Shown here: piece after piece, positions 7,697 to 17,091 of the stretch
How positions within the stretch are numbered: the stretch's first letter is position 1
Layout of the letters: each line of letters begins with the position of its first letter
Assembly: GCF_003003275.1 (NCBI RefSeq)
Contig: NZ_PVTO01000006.1
Span: 1-64,000 of the forward strand
From: Alkalibacterium olivapovliticus
Lineage (GTDB): Bacteria > Bacillota > Bacilli > Lactobacillales > Carnobacteriaceae_A
DNA: 64,000 bases
Direction of reading: 5' to 3'
Program-made: the position numbers and the translations under genes
Notes under the pieces: generated by a model
Database searches by the model: none
What the model was told of the DNA's origin: nothing
Seen by the model: only the letters and a program-made list of their open reading frames with translations

Positions 7697-8254
7697 TTAA
7701 GCCGTCTGTCTACGTGTTTTGAACACTTCAGACACTTCAAGTCCGTATTGAGCAACTGTCCAGACAAAGAACAGTGTGAACGGGATGAAGAATAATGCTG
7801 AGGATCTGACGGGTGCCAGTGAAGCCACGTGGTAATAAACAAGGGTTACACCGGTCGTCATGAATCCGTTAATGTATAAGCTGAAGTTTTCCAGCGATTT
7901 AAAGCGACTGACCAGATAAGCTGCGCCCGCTAAGACGAAAGCTGCAATAGCTGCATATCCGAAGACACTAGTGACAGCTGCTATTCCGATAGATGAGAAT
8001 AAAGCAGCTTCAATGAGAATGTGAGTAGCAATAAAGCCAACACTCATAATACCTGATACGATAGCGATATGTTTGTTATTCATTGGCTTGGAAATAACTA
8101 TACCACCCATTGCTATGTAAGCAAGGGTTCCGACGAGCATTGAACGACCATGTTCACTGTAAGCTGGCATTAATTCAGTAAATAAAGCGATTAACAGCAT
8201 AGTGACAAGCACAGATAAAGCTGACAAAAGTGTTTTTGTGTTGATTTTTTTCAT
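7697..8254 (-). CDS. Integral membrane protein, about six TM helices
   Basis: A 185-residue hydrophobic protein starting at the ATG at 8254, ten bases after AAGGAG; an in-frame TTG three codons upstream is too close to that site. Six hydrophobic helices are evident, with short loops and a basic C-terminal tail (KTRRQTA). No catalytic or transport motif is visible and I do not recognise the family. It is a single gene with its own terminator, divergent from katA, so the 190-base region between carries both promoters. Confidence 0.7.
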   Translation of the reverse strand: MKKINTKTLLSALSVLVTMLLIALFTELMPAYSEHGRSMLVGTLAYIAMGGIVISKPMNNKHIAIVSGIMSVGFIATHILIEAALFSSIGIAAVTSVFGYAAIAAFVLAGAAYLVSRFKSLENFSLYINGFMTTGVTLVYYHVASLAPVRSSALFFIPFTLFFVWTVAQYGLEVSEVFKTRRQTA

Positions 8255-8379
8255 ATAGACCAATCTCCTTATGTATAATGATGGATTAAATTCATTACTA
8301 TAAAATTAACATATAGTACCCCTTATTTCAACTAGAATTAGACTATTAATGAAAAAACGGAGAACTTTTACATAATCTA

Positions 8380-8409
8380 TTGTATTTGGCAGATTATATC
8401 TATTATAAT
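8380..8409 (+). promoter_or_regulatory. katA promoter with PerR-like operator
   Basis: A sigma-A type promoter reads TTGTAT (8380-8385), an 18-base spacer and TATAAT (8404-8409). The 15-mer TTATATCTATTATAA at 8394-8408 matches the PerR box TTATAATNATTATAA at 12 of 14 fixed positions and overlaps the -10 element. PerR is the peroxide-sensing Fur-family repressor that controls katA in Firmicutes, so peroxide induction is a sound inference. PerR itself is not in the window. Confidence 0.7.
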
Positions 8410-8445
8410 ATAGTAGTCGATAAAAAGTAAGGAGAGATACATATA

Positions 8446-9903
8446 ATGATTGAAAAAAATAATAAGCTGACAACATCTACTGGAGCACCAGTAGGAGACA
8501 ATCAGAATTCACAAACTGCAGGGCAGAATGGCCCAACTCTCATTCAAGACGTTCATTTGCTGGAAAAACTGGCTCACTTTAACCGTGAACGTGTGCCTGA
8601 ACGTGTGGTACATGCAAAAGGTGCCGGTGCCCATGGGCGTTTTACTGTCACAAATCCAGAAATTGCAAACTACACCAAAGCAGACTTGTTCTCTGATGAA
8701 GGAAAAGAAACGCCAATGTTTATCCGTTTCTCTACCGTCGCCGGTGAAATGGGTTCAGCGGATACTGTTCGCGATCCACGTGGGTTCTCAGTCAAGTTTT
8801 ATACTGAAGAGGGAAATTATGACATTGTTGGAAACAACACACCTATTTTCTTCATCCGTGACGCGATTAAGTTTCCAGATTTTATTCACACGCAAAAACG
8901 TAACCCGCAGACAAATTTGAAAGAAGCGAATATGGTATGGGACTTCTGGTCATTATCTCCAGAATCACTGCACCAGATCACTATATTACACAGTGATCGT
9001 GGTATTCCAGCTACGTTGCGTCATATGCACGGTTATGGCAGTCATACATTTAAATGGGTGAATAAAGAAGGCGAATCGTTCTGGGTTAAATATCACTTTA
9101 GAACAGATCAGGGTGTCAAAAACATGGACCCTGCAGTAGCCGACCAAATTGCCGGAACGCACCCGGACTATCACACAGAAGACCTCTTCAATGCGATTGC
9201 AGAAGGAGACCACCCGTCATGGACGTTGAAAGTTCAAATCATGCCGGAAGATGAGGCGGCTCAATATGCTTATGATCCGTTTGACGTAACGAAAGTATGG
9301 TCTCACAAAGACTATCCATTGATCGAAGTGGGTAAAATGGTTCTGGACCGTAACCCTGAAAACTACTTTGCAGAAGTTGAACAGTCTACATTCTCACCAG
9401 GAAACTTTGTACCGGGTGTTGAGGCATCTCCTGATAAAATGCTTCAAGGACGTTTATTCGCTTATGCAGATGCACACCGTTACCGTGTGGGAGTGAATCA
9501 TAACCAGCTACCAATCAACTCACCAAAAGCTGAAGTGAGAAATCACCAGCGAGGCGGTTCGATGGCTTATCACAATGGCGGAAGCGCAGTAAATTATGAG
9601 CCAAACAGCTATGATGAGATTAAAGAATCTAAAGAAGACAATATCAAGCCCTTCAAAGTGTCTGGTGAAGCTAACAGCGTTCCTCACGACCAGAGTGATC
9701 ATTTCTCTCAACCGCGTCAGTTAATTTTAGACGTTATGAGCGAAGACGAACGTGGGCGTCTTTACAAGAACTTTGCGGACCACTTAAGCGGCGTCCGTGA
9801 TCAGCAGATCGTCGAACGTCAACTGAAATTATTCAACCAGGTGACACCTGAACTGGCCGAAGGCGTTGCAAAACACCTGAATATGACGGTTCCAGCAGAA
9901 TAA
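8446..9903 (+). CDS. katA: Catalase, small-subunit heme type
   Basis: Cytoplasmic heme enzyme that converts hydrogen peroxide to water and oxygen. The 485-residue length fits the clade 3 small-subunit catalases. The distal His is in [11 protein letters not shown] (His56), the distal Asn in [12 protein letters not shown] (about Asn130), and the proximal heme-ligating Tyr in [12 protein letters not shown] (Tyr340). The signature blocks [11 protein letters not shown] and [10 protein letters not shown] are intact. The ATG follows AAGGAGAG. It is a single-gene transcript with a PerR-like box upstream and a terminator downstream. A heme catalase in a likely Lactobacillales organism implies heme synthesis or uptake, neither of which is visible here. 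Confidence 0.97.
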   Translation: MIEKNNKLTTSTGAPVGDNQNSQTAGQNGPTLIQDVHLLEKLAHFNRERVPERVVHAKGAGAHGRFTVTNPEIANYTKADLFSDEGKETPMFIRFSTVAGEMGSADTVRDPRGFSVKFYTEEGNYDIVGNNTPIFFIRDAIKFPDFIHTQKRNPQTNLKEANMVWDFWSLSPESLHQITILHSDRGIPATLRHMHGYGSHTFKWVNKEGESFWVKYHFRTDQGVKNMDPAVADQIAGTHPDYHTEDLFNAIAEGDHPSWTLKVQIMPEDEAAQYAYDPFDVTKVWSHKDYPLIEVGKMVLDRNPENYFAEVEQSTFSPGNFVPGVEASPDKMLQGRLFAYADAHRYRVGVNHNQLPINSPKAEVRNHQRGGSMAYHNGGSAVNYEPNSYDEIKESKEDNIKPFKVSGEANSVPHDQSDHFSQPRQLILDVMSEDERGRLYKNFADHLSGVRDQQIVERQLKLFNQVTPELAEGVAKHLNMTVPAE

Positions 9904-9917
9904 ATTTAAATAGTGAA

Positions 9918-9966
9918 GTAACCCGGAAGTATCCTGAATATTAGAGGATGCTTTCGGGTTTCTTTC
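9918..9966 (+). terminator. Terminator of katA
   Basis: AACCCGGAAGTATCCT (9920-9935) pairs with AGGATGCTTTCGGGTT (9945-9960) with few mismatches, followed by TCTTTCTGTTTT. Confidence 0.85.
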
Positions 9967-10114
9967 TGTTTTATTATCATTTGATTGATACAACTATCTA
10001 TGTTAGGCTAATAAACGTGTCTGTTTTAAGTTGAATCCTTACATAATAAAAGCAAGGATACTGTCAGTGCATTGAGGACAGGCTGAAAACTGACAAAAAC
10101 ATAGGAGGGAAACA

Positions 10115-11005
10115 ATGATTAAAGGAAACAGAAAGATGTTAACACTACTACCGCTGTCATTTTTATTACTGGGATGTAATGGAGATACAGGTGCAGAGGG
10201 TGCCGAGGATCTTGGAAAAGACCTGAATTACACGGTGACGGGAATTGAACCGGGAGCTGGAACCATGGAGCTGGCTGATAATTTGACGGTTGATTACGAC
10301 AATTTAAGTAACTGGGAGATTGAGACAAGTTCAACTGCCGGAATGATTACTTCTCTTGATCAGGCCATTCAAAATGAAGAACCGATTGTTGTGACAGGAT
10401 GGATTCCGCACTGGAAGTTTGAGGAATATAATCTAAAATTCTTGGATGATCCTGAAAATACCTTTGGAGAAGAAGAAGATGTACATACGATAGCGAGAGA
10501 AGGTCTGGCAGAAGATATGCCTGAAGCCTATGAAATACTGGACAACTTCCACTGGGAAACAGAGGATATGCAGGGTGTTATTCTAGCGGCACAGGATCTT
10601 CCTTTTGAAGAGGCTGCAGGTGGTTGGGTAGATGCTAATCGGGATTATGTTGATGAACTGGTTGCTGGTGTAGACATGGTCGATGGGGACTCTATCCAAC
10701 TTATTTCGACGCCATGGGACACTGAACGGTCTTCTGCTCATGTCATGCAGATTATTTTGGAGGAACAGGGATACGATGTCACCATTACAAATGTCGATCC
10801 GGTCATTATGTTTCAGGCTATAGGAACTGGAGATGGCGATGCAAGTTTAGCCCCGTGGCTTCCAACGACGCATGGCTCCTTTATGGATACGTACGGTGAA
10901 AATATTGATGATCTAGGAGTCAACATGACCGGTACCCTGATAGGACTGGTTGTGCCAGACTATATGGATATAGACTCTGTCGAAGATTTACCGGCAAATG
11001 ACTAA
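10115..11005 (+). CDS. Glycine betaine-type substrate-binding lipoprotein, lobe order swapped
   Basis: An OpuAC-family binding protein for a quaternary ammonium osmoprotectant, anchored outside the membrane by the lipobox LLLGC (Cys at about residue 21). The two halves are in reversed order relative to B. subtilis OpuAC: the half with VVTGWIPHWKF and TIAREGLAED (about residues 40-170) comes first, and the half with ISTPWDTERSSAH, VMFQAIGTGDGDASLAPW and GLVVPDYMDIDSVEDL (about 195-296) comes last. Such domain dislocation is known for the lactococcal OpuA binding domain. Three Trp positions expected to cage the trimethylammonium group are present. No permease or ATPase is adjacent, so it must serve a transporter encoded elsewhere. 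The ATG follows AGGAGGGAAAC. Confidence 0.88.
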   Translation: MIKGNRKMLTLLPLSFLLLGCNGDTGAEGAEDLGKDLNYTVTGIEPGAGTMELADNLTVDYDNLSNWEIETSSTAGMITSLDQAIQNEEPIVVTGWIPHWKFEEYNLKFLDDPENTFGEEEDVHTIAREGLAEDMPEAYEILDNFHWETEDMQGVILAAQDLPFEEAAGGWVDANRDYVDELVAGVDMVDGDSIQLISTPWDTERSSAHVMQIILEEQGYDVTITNVDPVIMFQAIGTGDGDASLAPWLPTTHGSFMDTYGENIDDLGVNMTGTLIGLVVPDYMDIDSVEDLPAND

Positions 11006-11035
11006 TTTAATATCTTTAATCAAATAAAAATAGGG

Positions 11036-11088
11036 AATGACTACTGTTTTGGAGTGTGCTGCTCTAATTCAGTAGTCATTTTTTTTAC
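11036..11088 (+). terminator. Terminator of the binding-protein gene
   Basis: AATGACTACTG (11036-11046) pairs with CAGTAGTCATT (11070-11080), followed by a run of T residues. Confidence 0.9.
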
Positions 11089-11184
11089 TCTATTTTGTAT
11101 CCTTGTTCAAAGCGGTAATGTGGCATCTGAATAGTAAACAAGATAGAATGAGGGTGACAAACCAAGGGGAAGGACGGTAGTCAT

Positions 11185-11925
11185 ATGAGAACTTTAAACC
11201 TAGCTCACAGAGGGTTCAGCGGACGTTACCCGGAGAATACACTGCTTGCCTTTGAAAAGGCCTATGAAGCAGGTGCTGATGGGATAGAGCTGGACGTGCG
11301 TATGAGCAAAGATGGTCAAGCTGTTATCTTCCATGATGAAACAATTGACAGACTGACTAGCGGAACTGGAAAAGTCAACGAATTGACTGTGAAGGAACTA
11401 CAGGCTATCCCAATCACGAACCCACTTCAGAGTGATCAAAAACAGCAGTATATTCCCACCCTAAAGGAGTATCTCTCGTGGGTACAAGGTAAAGCGCTAT
11501 TGACAAATATTGAATTAAAAAGTAAAGATGAGCTTGAAGATGGACTGGAGATGCAGGTTGTCAGTATTATTCGTCAATTTGATCTGGAAGAAAACCTGAT
11601 TATTTCTTCTTTTAATAGTAAATACATTCAGAGAGTTAAACACTTTATGCCCAGTCTGAAAACAGCGCTGCTGCTTCACTCCTGCACGGAAAAGAGTATC
11701 CAGTTAGCGGATGACCTAAATGCCGATTATATTCATTTAAAAAAAGGGAGTTTAAATCCTAGAAACATCCTGATGGCGAAAGGGTTTGGTTTGCTGATCA
11801 ATACCTGGACAGTTAATGAGGTGGACGATTTAAAAACCGCTAATAGACTCGGAGTAAACGGGATTATCACCGATTATCCTGATCGACTAAAAACCATACA
11901 AGCAGATCAGATAGCGGCATTTTAA
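11185..11925 (+). CDS. Glycerophosphodiester phosphodiesterase (UgpQ-like)
   Basis: Cytoplasmic GDPD enzyme that hydrolyses glycerophosphodiesters to glycerol-3-phosphate and an alcohol. The 246-residue TIM-barrel carries the expected active-site residues: His8-Arg9 in LAHRGFS, Glu35 and Asp37 in IELDVRMS, and His50 in IFHDETIDR; ITDYPDRL closes the barrel. There is no signal peptide, so the substrate must be imported. It is a close paralog of the enzyme at 18234-18974 (same length, same LAHRGFS..YPENT start). Here it stands alone with an AGGGGAAGGAC leader, 2.7 kb upstream of the ugp-type operon. Confidence 0.92.
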   Translation: MRTLNLAHRGFSGRYPENTLLAFEKAYEAGADGIELDVRMSKDGQAVIFHDETIDRLTSGTGKVNELTVKELQAIPITNPLQSDQKQQYIPTLKEYLSWVQGKALLTNIELKSKDELEDGLEMQVVSIIRQFDLEENLIISSFNSKYIQRVKHFMPSLKTALLLHSCTEKSIQLADDLNADYIHLKKGSLNPRNILMAKGFGLLINTWTVNEVDDLKTANRLGVNGIITDYPDRLKTIQADQIAAF

Positions 11926-12021
11926 TTTTTTCTGTCATCGAGTCCATCAATAAGGTAGTTTAGTCATTTTGTATGGTAATATATAAACAAACAAAACGGT
12001 TCCTAAAAGGAGACCATTCTT

Positions 12022-12216
12022 ATGAAAAAAGAAAATTCAACCAGAGCTATGGCCTTTTCGTTCATTCTATTTTTATTGCTGTATAATTATGCCTATGAGT
12101 TTTCCATTAATCAGACACTTATTAATCTAAGAATAGTTTATATTGCCTTGTTTTCACTATTTGCTTTATTCACTCTTTTGTCTCGTAGAAAAAGGGTAAG
12201 GGTGAGGCGCAAGTGA
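12022..12216 (+). CDS. Small two-TM membrane protein
   Basis: A 64-residue protein with hydrophobic segments at about residues 10-27 and 36-55 and a very basic tail (SRRKRVRVRRK), giving cytoplasmic ends. The ATG is preceded by AAAAGGAGACC. It is followed after 39 bases by another small membrane gene on the same strand. No known family recognised. Confidence 0.6.
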   Translation: MKKENSTRAMAFSFILFLLLYNYAYEFSINQTLINLRIVYIALFSLFALFTLLSRRKRVRVRRK

Positions 12217-12255
12217 TATAATAGGTAGTATTTTGAGTAGAAGGAGTCTGACGCG

Positions 12256-12489
12256 ATGAAAAGTAGTGAAAACAGATTTACGAGTGAAGATCTGAAATTT
12301 TCCGTCCTTGTCTTACTGTCGTATATTGTCCCTGTAGTGGGAATCGGTTTCTCATCCTATGTCCTGATATACTCCAAGACACATCCGGTTGATAGATGGA
12401 TTCGGAAACTAGCTGTCATTGCCTTGATCATGCAGCTGCTGATGATTTCTTTAGCAGCAGTCGGGTGGGCAGCCTGGAACTTCAGCTGA
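12256..12489 (+). CDS. Small two-TM membrane protein
   Basis: A 77-residue protein with two membrane helices (about residues 16-36 and 50-72) separated by a short polar loop containing KTHPVDRWIRK. The ATG follows AGAAGGAGTCTGACGCG. The layout resembles small DUF4870-like or YqaE-like membrane proteins, but the match is too weak to name. Probably in one transcript with the gene at 12022-12216. Confidence 0.6.
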   Translation: MKSSENRFTSEDLKFSVLVLLSYIVPVVGIGFSSYVLIYSKTHPVDRWIRKLAVIALIMQLLMISLAAVGWAAWNFS

Positions 12490-12671
12490 TTAAAAAGGGG
12501 TCAAAGAAATTCATGTATGGTTTTAATTTTGACCAGATTAAACAGTTACTGGATGACAGAACAGCAGTCAAAATGAACTGATTTAACCATGTGAAAATCA
12601 GTCTGATGATCGTTTCTTTTTTAACTGTCTTAATACATTTACTGCCGTAAGGATATATTTATTGAACAATG

Positions 12672-12716
12672 AAAAGCCAGGACTGACGCTTTAAGCGTCA
12701 GTCCTGGCTTTTTTTG
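12672..12716. terminator. Strong bidirectional terminator
   Basis: A near-perfect 18-19 base stem (AAAGCCAGGACTGACGCTT with its complement), then seven T residues on the plus strand. A-residues before the stem let it also work on the minus strand for the phosphodiesterase gene at 12735. Confidence 0.92.
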
Positions 12717-12734
12717 TTTAAAGAGAATGTGTTT

Positions 12735-13604
12735 TTATAGTTCATTATCAAGCGGATCGATAAACTCCAGAAGATTATCAGTAAATACTCCATCGGCTCC
12801 TTTTTTGTAAGCGTCTATGGCTTCGCTGTAGGTATTGATTGTGTAGACGTGAAGGTCCAATTCCCATTCAGCGGCCTGATCGCCAAAGGCTCGGGTTAGA
12901 GCAGACTGGTTAACACCAATACCTGAAGCATAGGAAGCGAGTCTGTCGAATTCATCTGCACTAAGTTCTGCTGGCTCTTTTTTGAAATGATACAAGTGAA
13001 TAAGAGGGATATCCGGATCCAATCCGTGTAATGTGAGAAGGCTCTCTTCGCTAAAGGACTGGAGAATCACTTGCCGGGTGACTGCAACATTTTCCAGTAA
13101 CCCATATTCTTCTAATAGCTGCACCAGTTGACCTTCCAACTGACCATCAGTAAAGGGCTGTTTAGTTTCGATATAATACTTCACTTCCTTGCCAAACTCG
13201 TCAACTATATCTTCCAGCCTTACAATTCCTTCTTCTTGAAACTGCTTCTGTTCAGGGAATGCCTCGTTAAACCAGCTGCCGGCATCCAGAGCCTTTAATT
13301 CCTCATAAGTGTAATCTGAGACTGCCCCAGTTCCATTAGTTGTCCGTTCTATCGTTTCATCATGAAAAGCCACAAGAACATCGTCTTGAGTCTGCTGAAG
13401 ATCAATCTCAATATAATCCGCCTCCAAATCATACGCTAACTGATATGAAGGAAGGGTATGCTCTGGGGCATAGGCACTCGCTCCTCGGTGGGCTATCAGC
13501 AGGAAGTCTGCTGGTAAAGTCGGCTGATCAAATGGGGTCCATTTTAGTGACAACGTCAGCAAGACAAAGACCCCAAATAGCCTTCCTTTTCTTTTTATAC
13601 TCAA
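12735..13604 (-). CDS. Membrane-anchored or secreted glycerophosphodiester phosphodiesterase
   Basis: GDPD-family enzyme with the active-site residues His39-Arg40 (IAHRGAS), Glu66 and Asp68 (IEIDLQQ) and His81 (FHDETIER), counted from the TTG start at 13604. I chose this start because GGGGGGAT lies six bases upstream and it gives a clean N-terminal export or anchor signal (KRKGR followed by a hydrophobic stretch to about residue 20). A longer frame to 13676 has no ribosome site. Unlike its two cytoplasmic relatives in the window, this enzyme should act outside the cell on lipid-derived or teichoic-acid-derived glycerophosphodiesters. It is divergent from the ugp-type operon, which could import the released products. 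Confidence 0.88.
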   Translation of the reverse strand: MSIKRKGRLFGVFVLLTLSLKWTPFDQPTLPADFLLIAHRGASAYAPEHTLPSYQLAYDLEADYIEIDLQQTQDDVLVAFHDETIERTTNGTGAVSDYTYEELKALDAGSWFNEAFPEQKQFQEEGIVRLEDIVDEFGKEVKYYIETKQPFTDGQLEGQLVQLLEEYGLLENVAVTRQVILQSFSEESLLTLHGLDPDIPLIHLYHFKKEPAELSADEFDRLASYASGIGVNQSALTRAFGDQAAEWELDLHVYTINTYSEAIDAYKKGADGVFTDNLLEFIDPLDNEL

Positions 13605-13847
13605 GCAGATCCCCCCATGCAGATAGTCTGAACAATTAATGATAGAGGACAGGTGCATCAAATGCCATAGATTCAAGCCATTATTTACAGTCTATACAGA
13701 ACCATTACATAACAACTGATAATTTACATTGTTTACCAAAAAACGTCTGAACAATGTGCTCGAATTTACACTCCGTTGTTAAGCTTTTTGTGTAGCAAAG
13801 AAAAAGTAAAGATGAAAGAGCAGGAATATTCGAATGGGGGGAAAACT

Positions 13848-14756
13848 ATGGAATTCAATCAACCATTACTTGATGACAAGGGGGAGGGGTTGAAAAAAAG
13901 AGGTGCGCGGAAAAAATGGAATATAGAAGCTTATATTTATTTAATTCCAGCATTGATCATCTTTTTCTTGTTCACGTACTGGCCATTTCTAAGAACGATT
14001 TACAGAAGTTTCTTTTTAACAGACAATCGGGGGATCGAACGCGTTTTTATAGGCGTTCAAAACTATACAGACTTGCTGACATCAGCTTCCTTTCAAAACA
14101 GTCTGATCGTTACGGTCCAATATGTTCTGATCGTACTGGTTCTGGGAATGGGATTTGGTTTTATGACTGCAATTCTCTGCAATCAGTCTTTTCCAGGCAT
14201 ACGCCTGTTTTCAACTGTTTATGCGATGCCGATGGCTGTTGCTTCAAGTGGGATAGCGATGGTTTTCAGCATCATGCTTAACCAGCGAATCGGAGCAGTC
14301 AATCAGATTTTAGGAACTAATATTAGCTGGCTGGCAAATCCGCAGTGGGCTCTGATCAGTGTCGCAGTCCTGACAGGCTGGCTGAATAGCGGAATCAATT
14401 TCCTGTACTTTAGTGCCGGCATGTCTAACATAGATGAAAGTCTCTACGAAAGTGCATCAGTTGATGGAGCAAATGGCTTGAATCAGTTTTTATACATCAC
14501 CTTACCGGGACTCAAACACATCTCTTTTTACATCATTGTCATCAATGTCATCGGAGCGTTTCAGTCGTTCGGTCAGATCCGTATACTGACATCGGGTGGA
14601 CCAGGTGAATCAACAAACGTCATCGTGCATGACATTTACCGGAACGCATTTTTGAACTTCAGGTTCGGAATGGCTTCAGCTGAGTCGGTCATCTTATTCA
14701 TAATCATTGCAATTCTGACAGTCTTTATGTTTAGAACCCAGCGAAAGGAGGCATAA
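13848..14756 (+). CDS. ugpA: ABC transporter permease, UgpA-like
   Basis: First permease of a carbohydrate/glycerol-phosphate-type ABC importer (MalF/UgpA family). From the ATG at 13848 (preceded by GGGGGGAAAAC) it has 302 residues and six membrane helices, the first at about 28-46. The ATPase-contacting EAA loop is ESASVDGANGLNQFLYITLP at about 201-220. A frame extends upstream to 13776 without a ribosome site. It starts a five-gene operon with a second permease, a binding protein, an ATPase and a phosphodiesterase. The UgpQ partner is why I favour glycerol-3-phosphate or glycerophosphodiesters over a sugar. Confidence 0.85.
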   Translation: MEFNQPLLDDKGEGLKKRGARKKWNIEAYIYLIPALIIFFLFTYWPFLRTIYRSFFLTDNRGIERVFIGVQNYTDLLTSASFQNSLIVTVQYVLIVLVLGMGFGFMTAILCNQSFPGIRLFSTVYAMPMAVASSGIAMVFSIMLNQRIGAVNQILGTNISWLANPQWALISVAVLTGWLNSGINFLYFSAGMSNIDESLYESASVDGANGLNQFLYITLPGLKHISFYIIVINVIGAFQSFGQIRILTSGGPGESTNVIVHDIYRNAFLNFRFGMASAESVILFIIIAILTVFMFRTQRKEA

Positions 14757-14757
14757 A

Positions 14758-15654
14758 GTGGATATCAATATGGAAGAAACAGAACCCTTCGTCCTGGACA
14801 ATGAACAATTGGCTTTAGTCAGAAAACAGGAAGCGAGAATCAGAATACGAAAAGGCTTTTTGCTCATTATCAATAGTATCGTCATGATAATCGTTTTGTT
14901 CCCGCTGTTATATGCAGTTTCTATGTCTCTTAAATCAGCCAGTGAGGTTTACTCTTCCGAATTTAGTTTCTTTCCGGAAGCCCTTCAGTTTTCTAATTAC
15001 CGGGATGCTTTTAACGTGGCACCACTTGGGCAGTACATCTTCAATTCGTTTGTAGTCGCACTATCGATTACGATCGGTCAATTAATATCGGGCGCTCTGG
15101 CTGCTTTTTCCTTTCAGTTTCTGGAATCAAAAGGAAAAGAACTCATTTTTGCTTTAGTTCTAGCAACGTTGATGGTGCCCGGAGAAGCAACCATCGTATC
15201 AAACTACTTACAAATAGGACAGTGGGGATGGCTTGACAGTTACCGGGCATTGATTATTCCCTTTCTGACCTCAGCAACAACCATTTTCTTATTCAGACAG
15301 TTTTACCGCAGTTTTCCGATTGCTTTGTATGAGTCAGCGAAAATGGATGGCTGCAGCAATATCCGGTTTGTTTTTCAGATTCTATTACCCCTCAGCAAGC
15401 CGGCGATCGGTGCAGTATCGGTCAATGCTTTTATCAATGCATGGAATATGTATATGTGGCCGTTACTGGTGAGCGGGTCAGATCGATACCGCACGGTTCA
15501 AATAGGTGTCAGTATGATGAACAGTGTCGATTCTCAGTCGATTGTTTTAATGCTGGCGGGAGTCGTGATTGTATTAGTGCCCTCACTGATTATCTTTGTA
15601 TTCGGACAGAAATCATTAGTAAAAGGATTATTTTCAGGTTCAGTTAAAGGATAA
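14758..15654 (+). CDS. ugpE: ABC transporter permease, UgpE-like
   Basis: Second permease (MalG/UgpE family), 298 residues, six helices beginning at about 33-55. The EAA loop reads YESAKMDGCSNIRFVFQILL at about 191-210, followed by PLSKPAIGA. The GTG start overlaps the upstream context, with AAAGGAGG ending eight bases before it and only one base between genes, showing translational coupling to UgpA. The long acidic N-terminal tail (about 30 residues before the first helix) is somewhat longer than usual. It should form the heterodimeric channel with UgpA. Confidence 0.87.
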   Translation: MDINMEETEPFVLDNEQLALVRKQEARIRIRKGFLLIINSIVMIIVLFPLLYAVSMSLKSASEVYSSEFSFFPEALQFSNYRDAFNVAPLGQYIFNSFVVALSITIGQLISGALAAFSFQFLESKGKELIFALVLATLMVPGEATIVSNYLQIGQWGWLDSYRALIIPFLTSATTIFLFRQFYRSFPIALYESAKMDGCSNIRFVFQILLPLSKPAIGAVSVNAFINAWNMYMWPLLVSGSDRYRTVQIGVSMMNSVDSQSIVLMLAGVVIVLVPSLIIFVFGQKSLVKGLFSGSVKG

Positions 15655-15684
15655 ACTACCCCAACTAAAAGGAGAAAAGAAAAA

Positions 15685-17073
15685 ATGAGATTATCTAATA
15701 AGATTCAAACGATGACGTTATCTGCAGCAGCTTTGATTACTTTAGGAGGATGCACAACTAATGATACGGAAACTGAAGCTGTGTCAGATGGAGCCGCTCC
15801 GGCACCAGAATCAGAAACAGTATCAGATGAAGCCACTGGCGAAGGCCAGACGATCATGTTCTGGCACGCTATGGGTGGAGATCTGGGTGTTGCAGTTGAT
15901 CAGCTGGTTGAAACCTTTAACGAAACAAATGAGCTGGATATTACAGTCGTTTCCGAGTTTCAGGGAACGTATGATGACGCCATTACCAAACTGAGAAGTG
16001 CCTCTTTAGGAAACCTGGAAGCTGATGTGGTGCAAGTATACGATATAGGGTCACGATATATGCTGGATTCAGGATTAGTGATCCCGATGCAGCAGTTTAT
16101 CGATGAAGAAGGCTATGATATTTCTCAAATCGAACCAAATATTGCCGCTTACTACACAGCAGAAGACACGCTGTACTCTATGCCGTTTAATTCATCAACC
16201 CCCCTTTTATATTATAACGTCGATATGTTCGAGGCAGCTGGCATAGAAGAAGCCCCAACAACGCTAGCAGAAATTGAAGACATGCACGATGCCTTGGTTA
16301 ATGAAGGCGGAGCATCTATGCCGATTTCATTAACGATATACGGCTGGTTAGTTGAACAGTTTACAGCTAAACAGGGGTTAGAGCTGGTGAATAATGGCAA
16401 TGGACGTGAAGACGCACCAACAGAAGTGTCCTTTGTTGATAATGGGGCCATGTTGAACATTTTAGAAGAATGGTATGCCCTGTACGAAAGCGAAGCTGCA
16501 CCAAATGTCGGACGAGATGGCGGAACTCCTGAATTCGTTTCTGGGCAATCAGCCATGACATTAGCCTCAACATCTGGACTGGCCAGCATCCTTAATGAAG
16601 TAGGCGGAGACTTCGAAGTCGGCACAGCTTACTTGCCTGCTGTTAAAGAAGGCGATGAAGGTGGCGTATCGATCGGGGGCGCATCCTTATGGGCAATGGA
16701 AAGTGAAGACGCAGAAAAAGCTCAGGCATCATGGGAATTCGTCAAGTTCCTGATTTCACCGGAAATCCAGGCTGAATGGTCTGCTGCAACAGGCTACTTC
16801 CCGATCACAACCGCTACACACGAAGAAGAAGTCTTTAAGCAGAATATTGAAGAATTTCCACAATTTCAGACAGCACTTGATCAGCTGCACGATTCTAATC
16901 CAGAATCTCAAGGGGCATTCTTAAGTGTCTTCCCTGAAGCCCGTCAGATTGTAGAGAATGAAATCGAAAATATGCTGAACGGAGTCGTTACACCAGATGA
17001 AGCCGCCGATGCCATGGCGGAACAGATAAACAGTGCTATTGAAAATTATAACTTAGTGAACACACCAGAGTAA
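15685..17073 (+). CDS. ugpB: ABC substrate-binding lipoprotein, UgpB-like
   Basis: Extracellular lipoprotein of 462 residues that captures substrate for the UgpAE channel. The lipobox LITLGGC places the lipidated Cys at residue 23, followed by an acidic Thr/Glu/Ala-rich linker to about residue 52. The mature part has the family-1 solute-binding pattern: ITFWHAMGG-like start, DVVQVYDIGSRYM, YSMPFNSSTPLLYYNVDMF and SPEIQAEWSAATGYFPI. The last two blocks are typical of UgpB proteins that bind glycerol-3-phosphate or its diesters. The ATG follows AAAAGGAG, 30 bases after ugpE. Confidence 0.88.
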   Translation: MRLSNKIQTMTLSAAALITLGGCTTNDTETEAVSDGAAPAPESETVSDEATGEGQTIMFWHAMGGDLGVAVDQLVETFNETNELDITVVSEFQGTYDDAITKLRSASLGNLEADVVQVYDIGSRYMLDSGLVIPMQQFIDEEGYDISQIEPNIAAYYTAEDTLYSMPFNSSTPLLYYNVDMFEAAGIEEAPTTLAEIEDMHDALVNEGGASMPISLTIYGWLVEQFTAKQGLELVNNGNGREDAPTEVSFVDNGAMLNILEEWYALYESEAAPNVGRDGGTPEFVSGQSAMTLASTSGLASILNEVGGDFEVGTAYLPAVKEGDEGGVSIGGASLWAMESEDAEKAQASWEFVKFLISPEIQAEWSAATGYFPITTATHEEEVFKQNIEEFPQFQTALDQLHDSNPESQGAFLSVFPEARQIVENEIENMLNGVVTPDEAADAMAEQINSAIENYNLVNTPE

Positions 17074-17091
17074 AAGCGAGGAGCAATTAAA

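Noticed and set aside
12513-12581. 22-residue peptide after the small membrane gene
   Set aside because: Weak ribosome site, no membrane helix and no conserved look; too short to support.
13681-13770. Pho boxes upstream of the ugp-type operon
   Set aside because: TTTACA-like words occur five times (13684, 13704, 13723, 13732, 13765), but spacings do not follow the 11-base period of PhoP sites, and the region is AT-rich.
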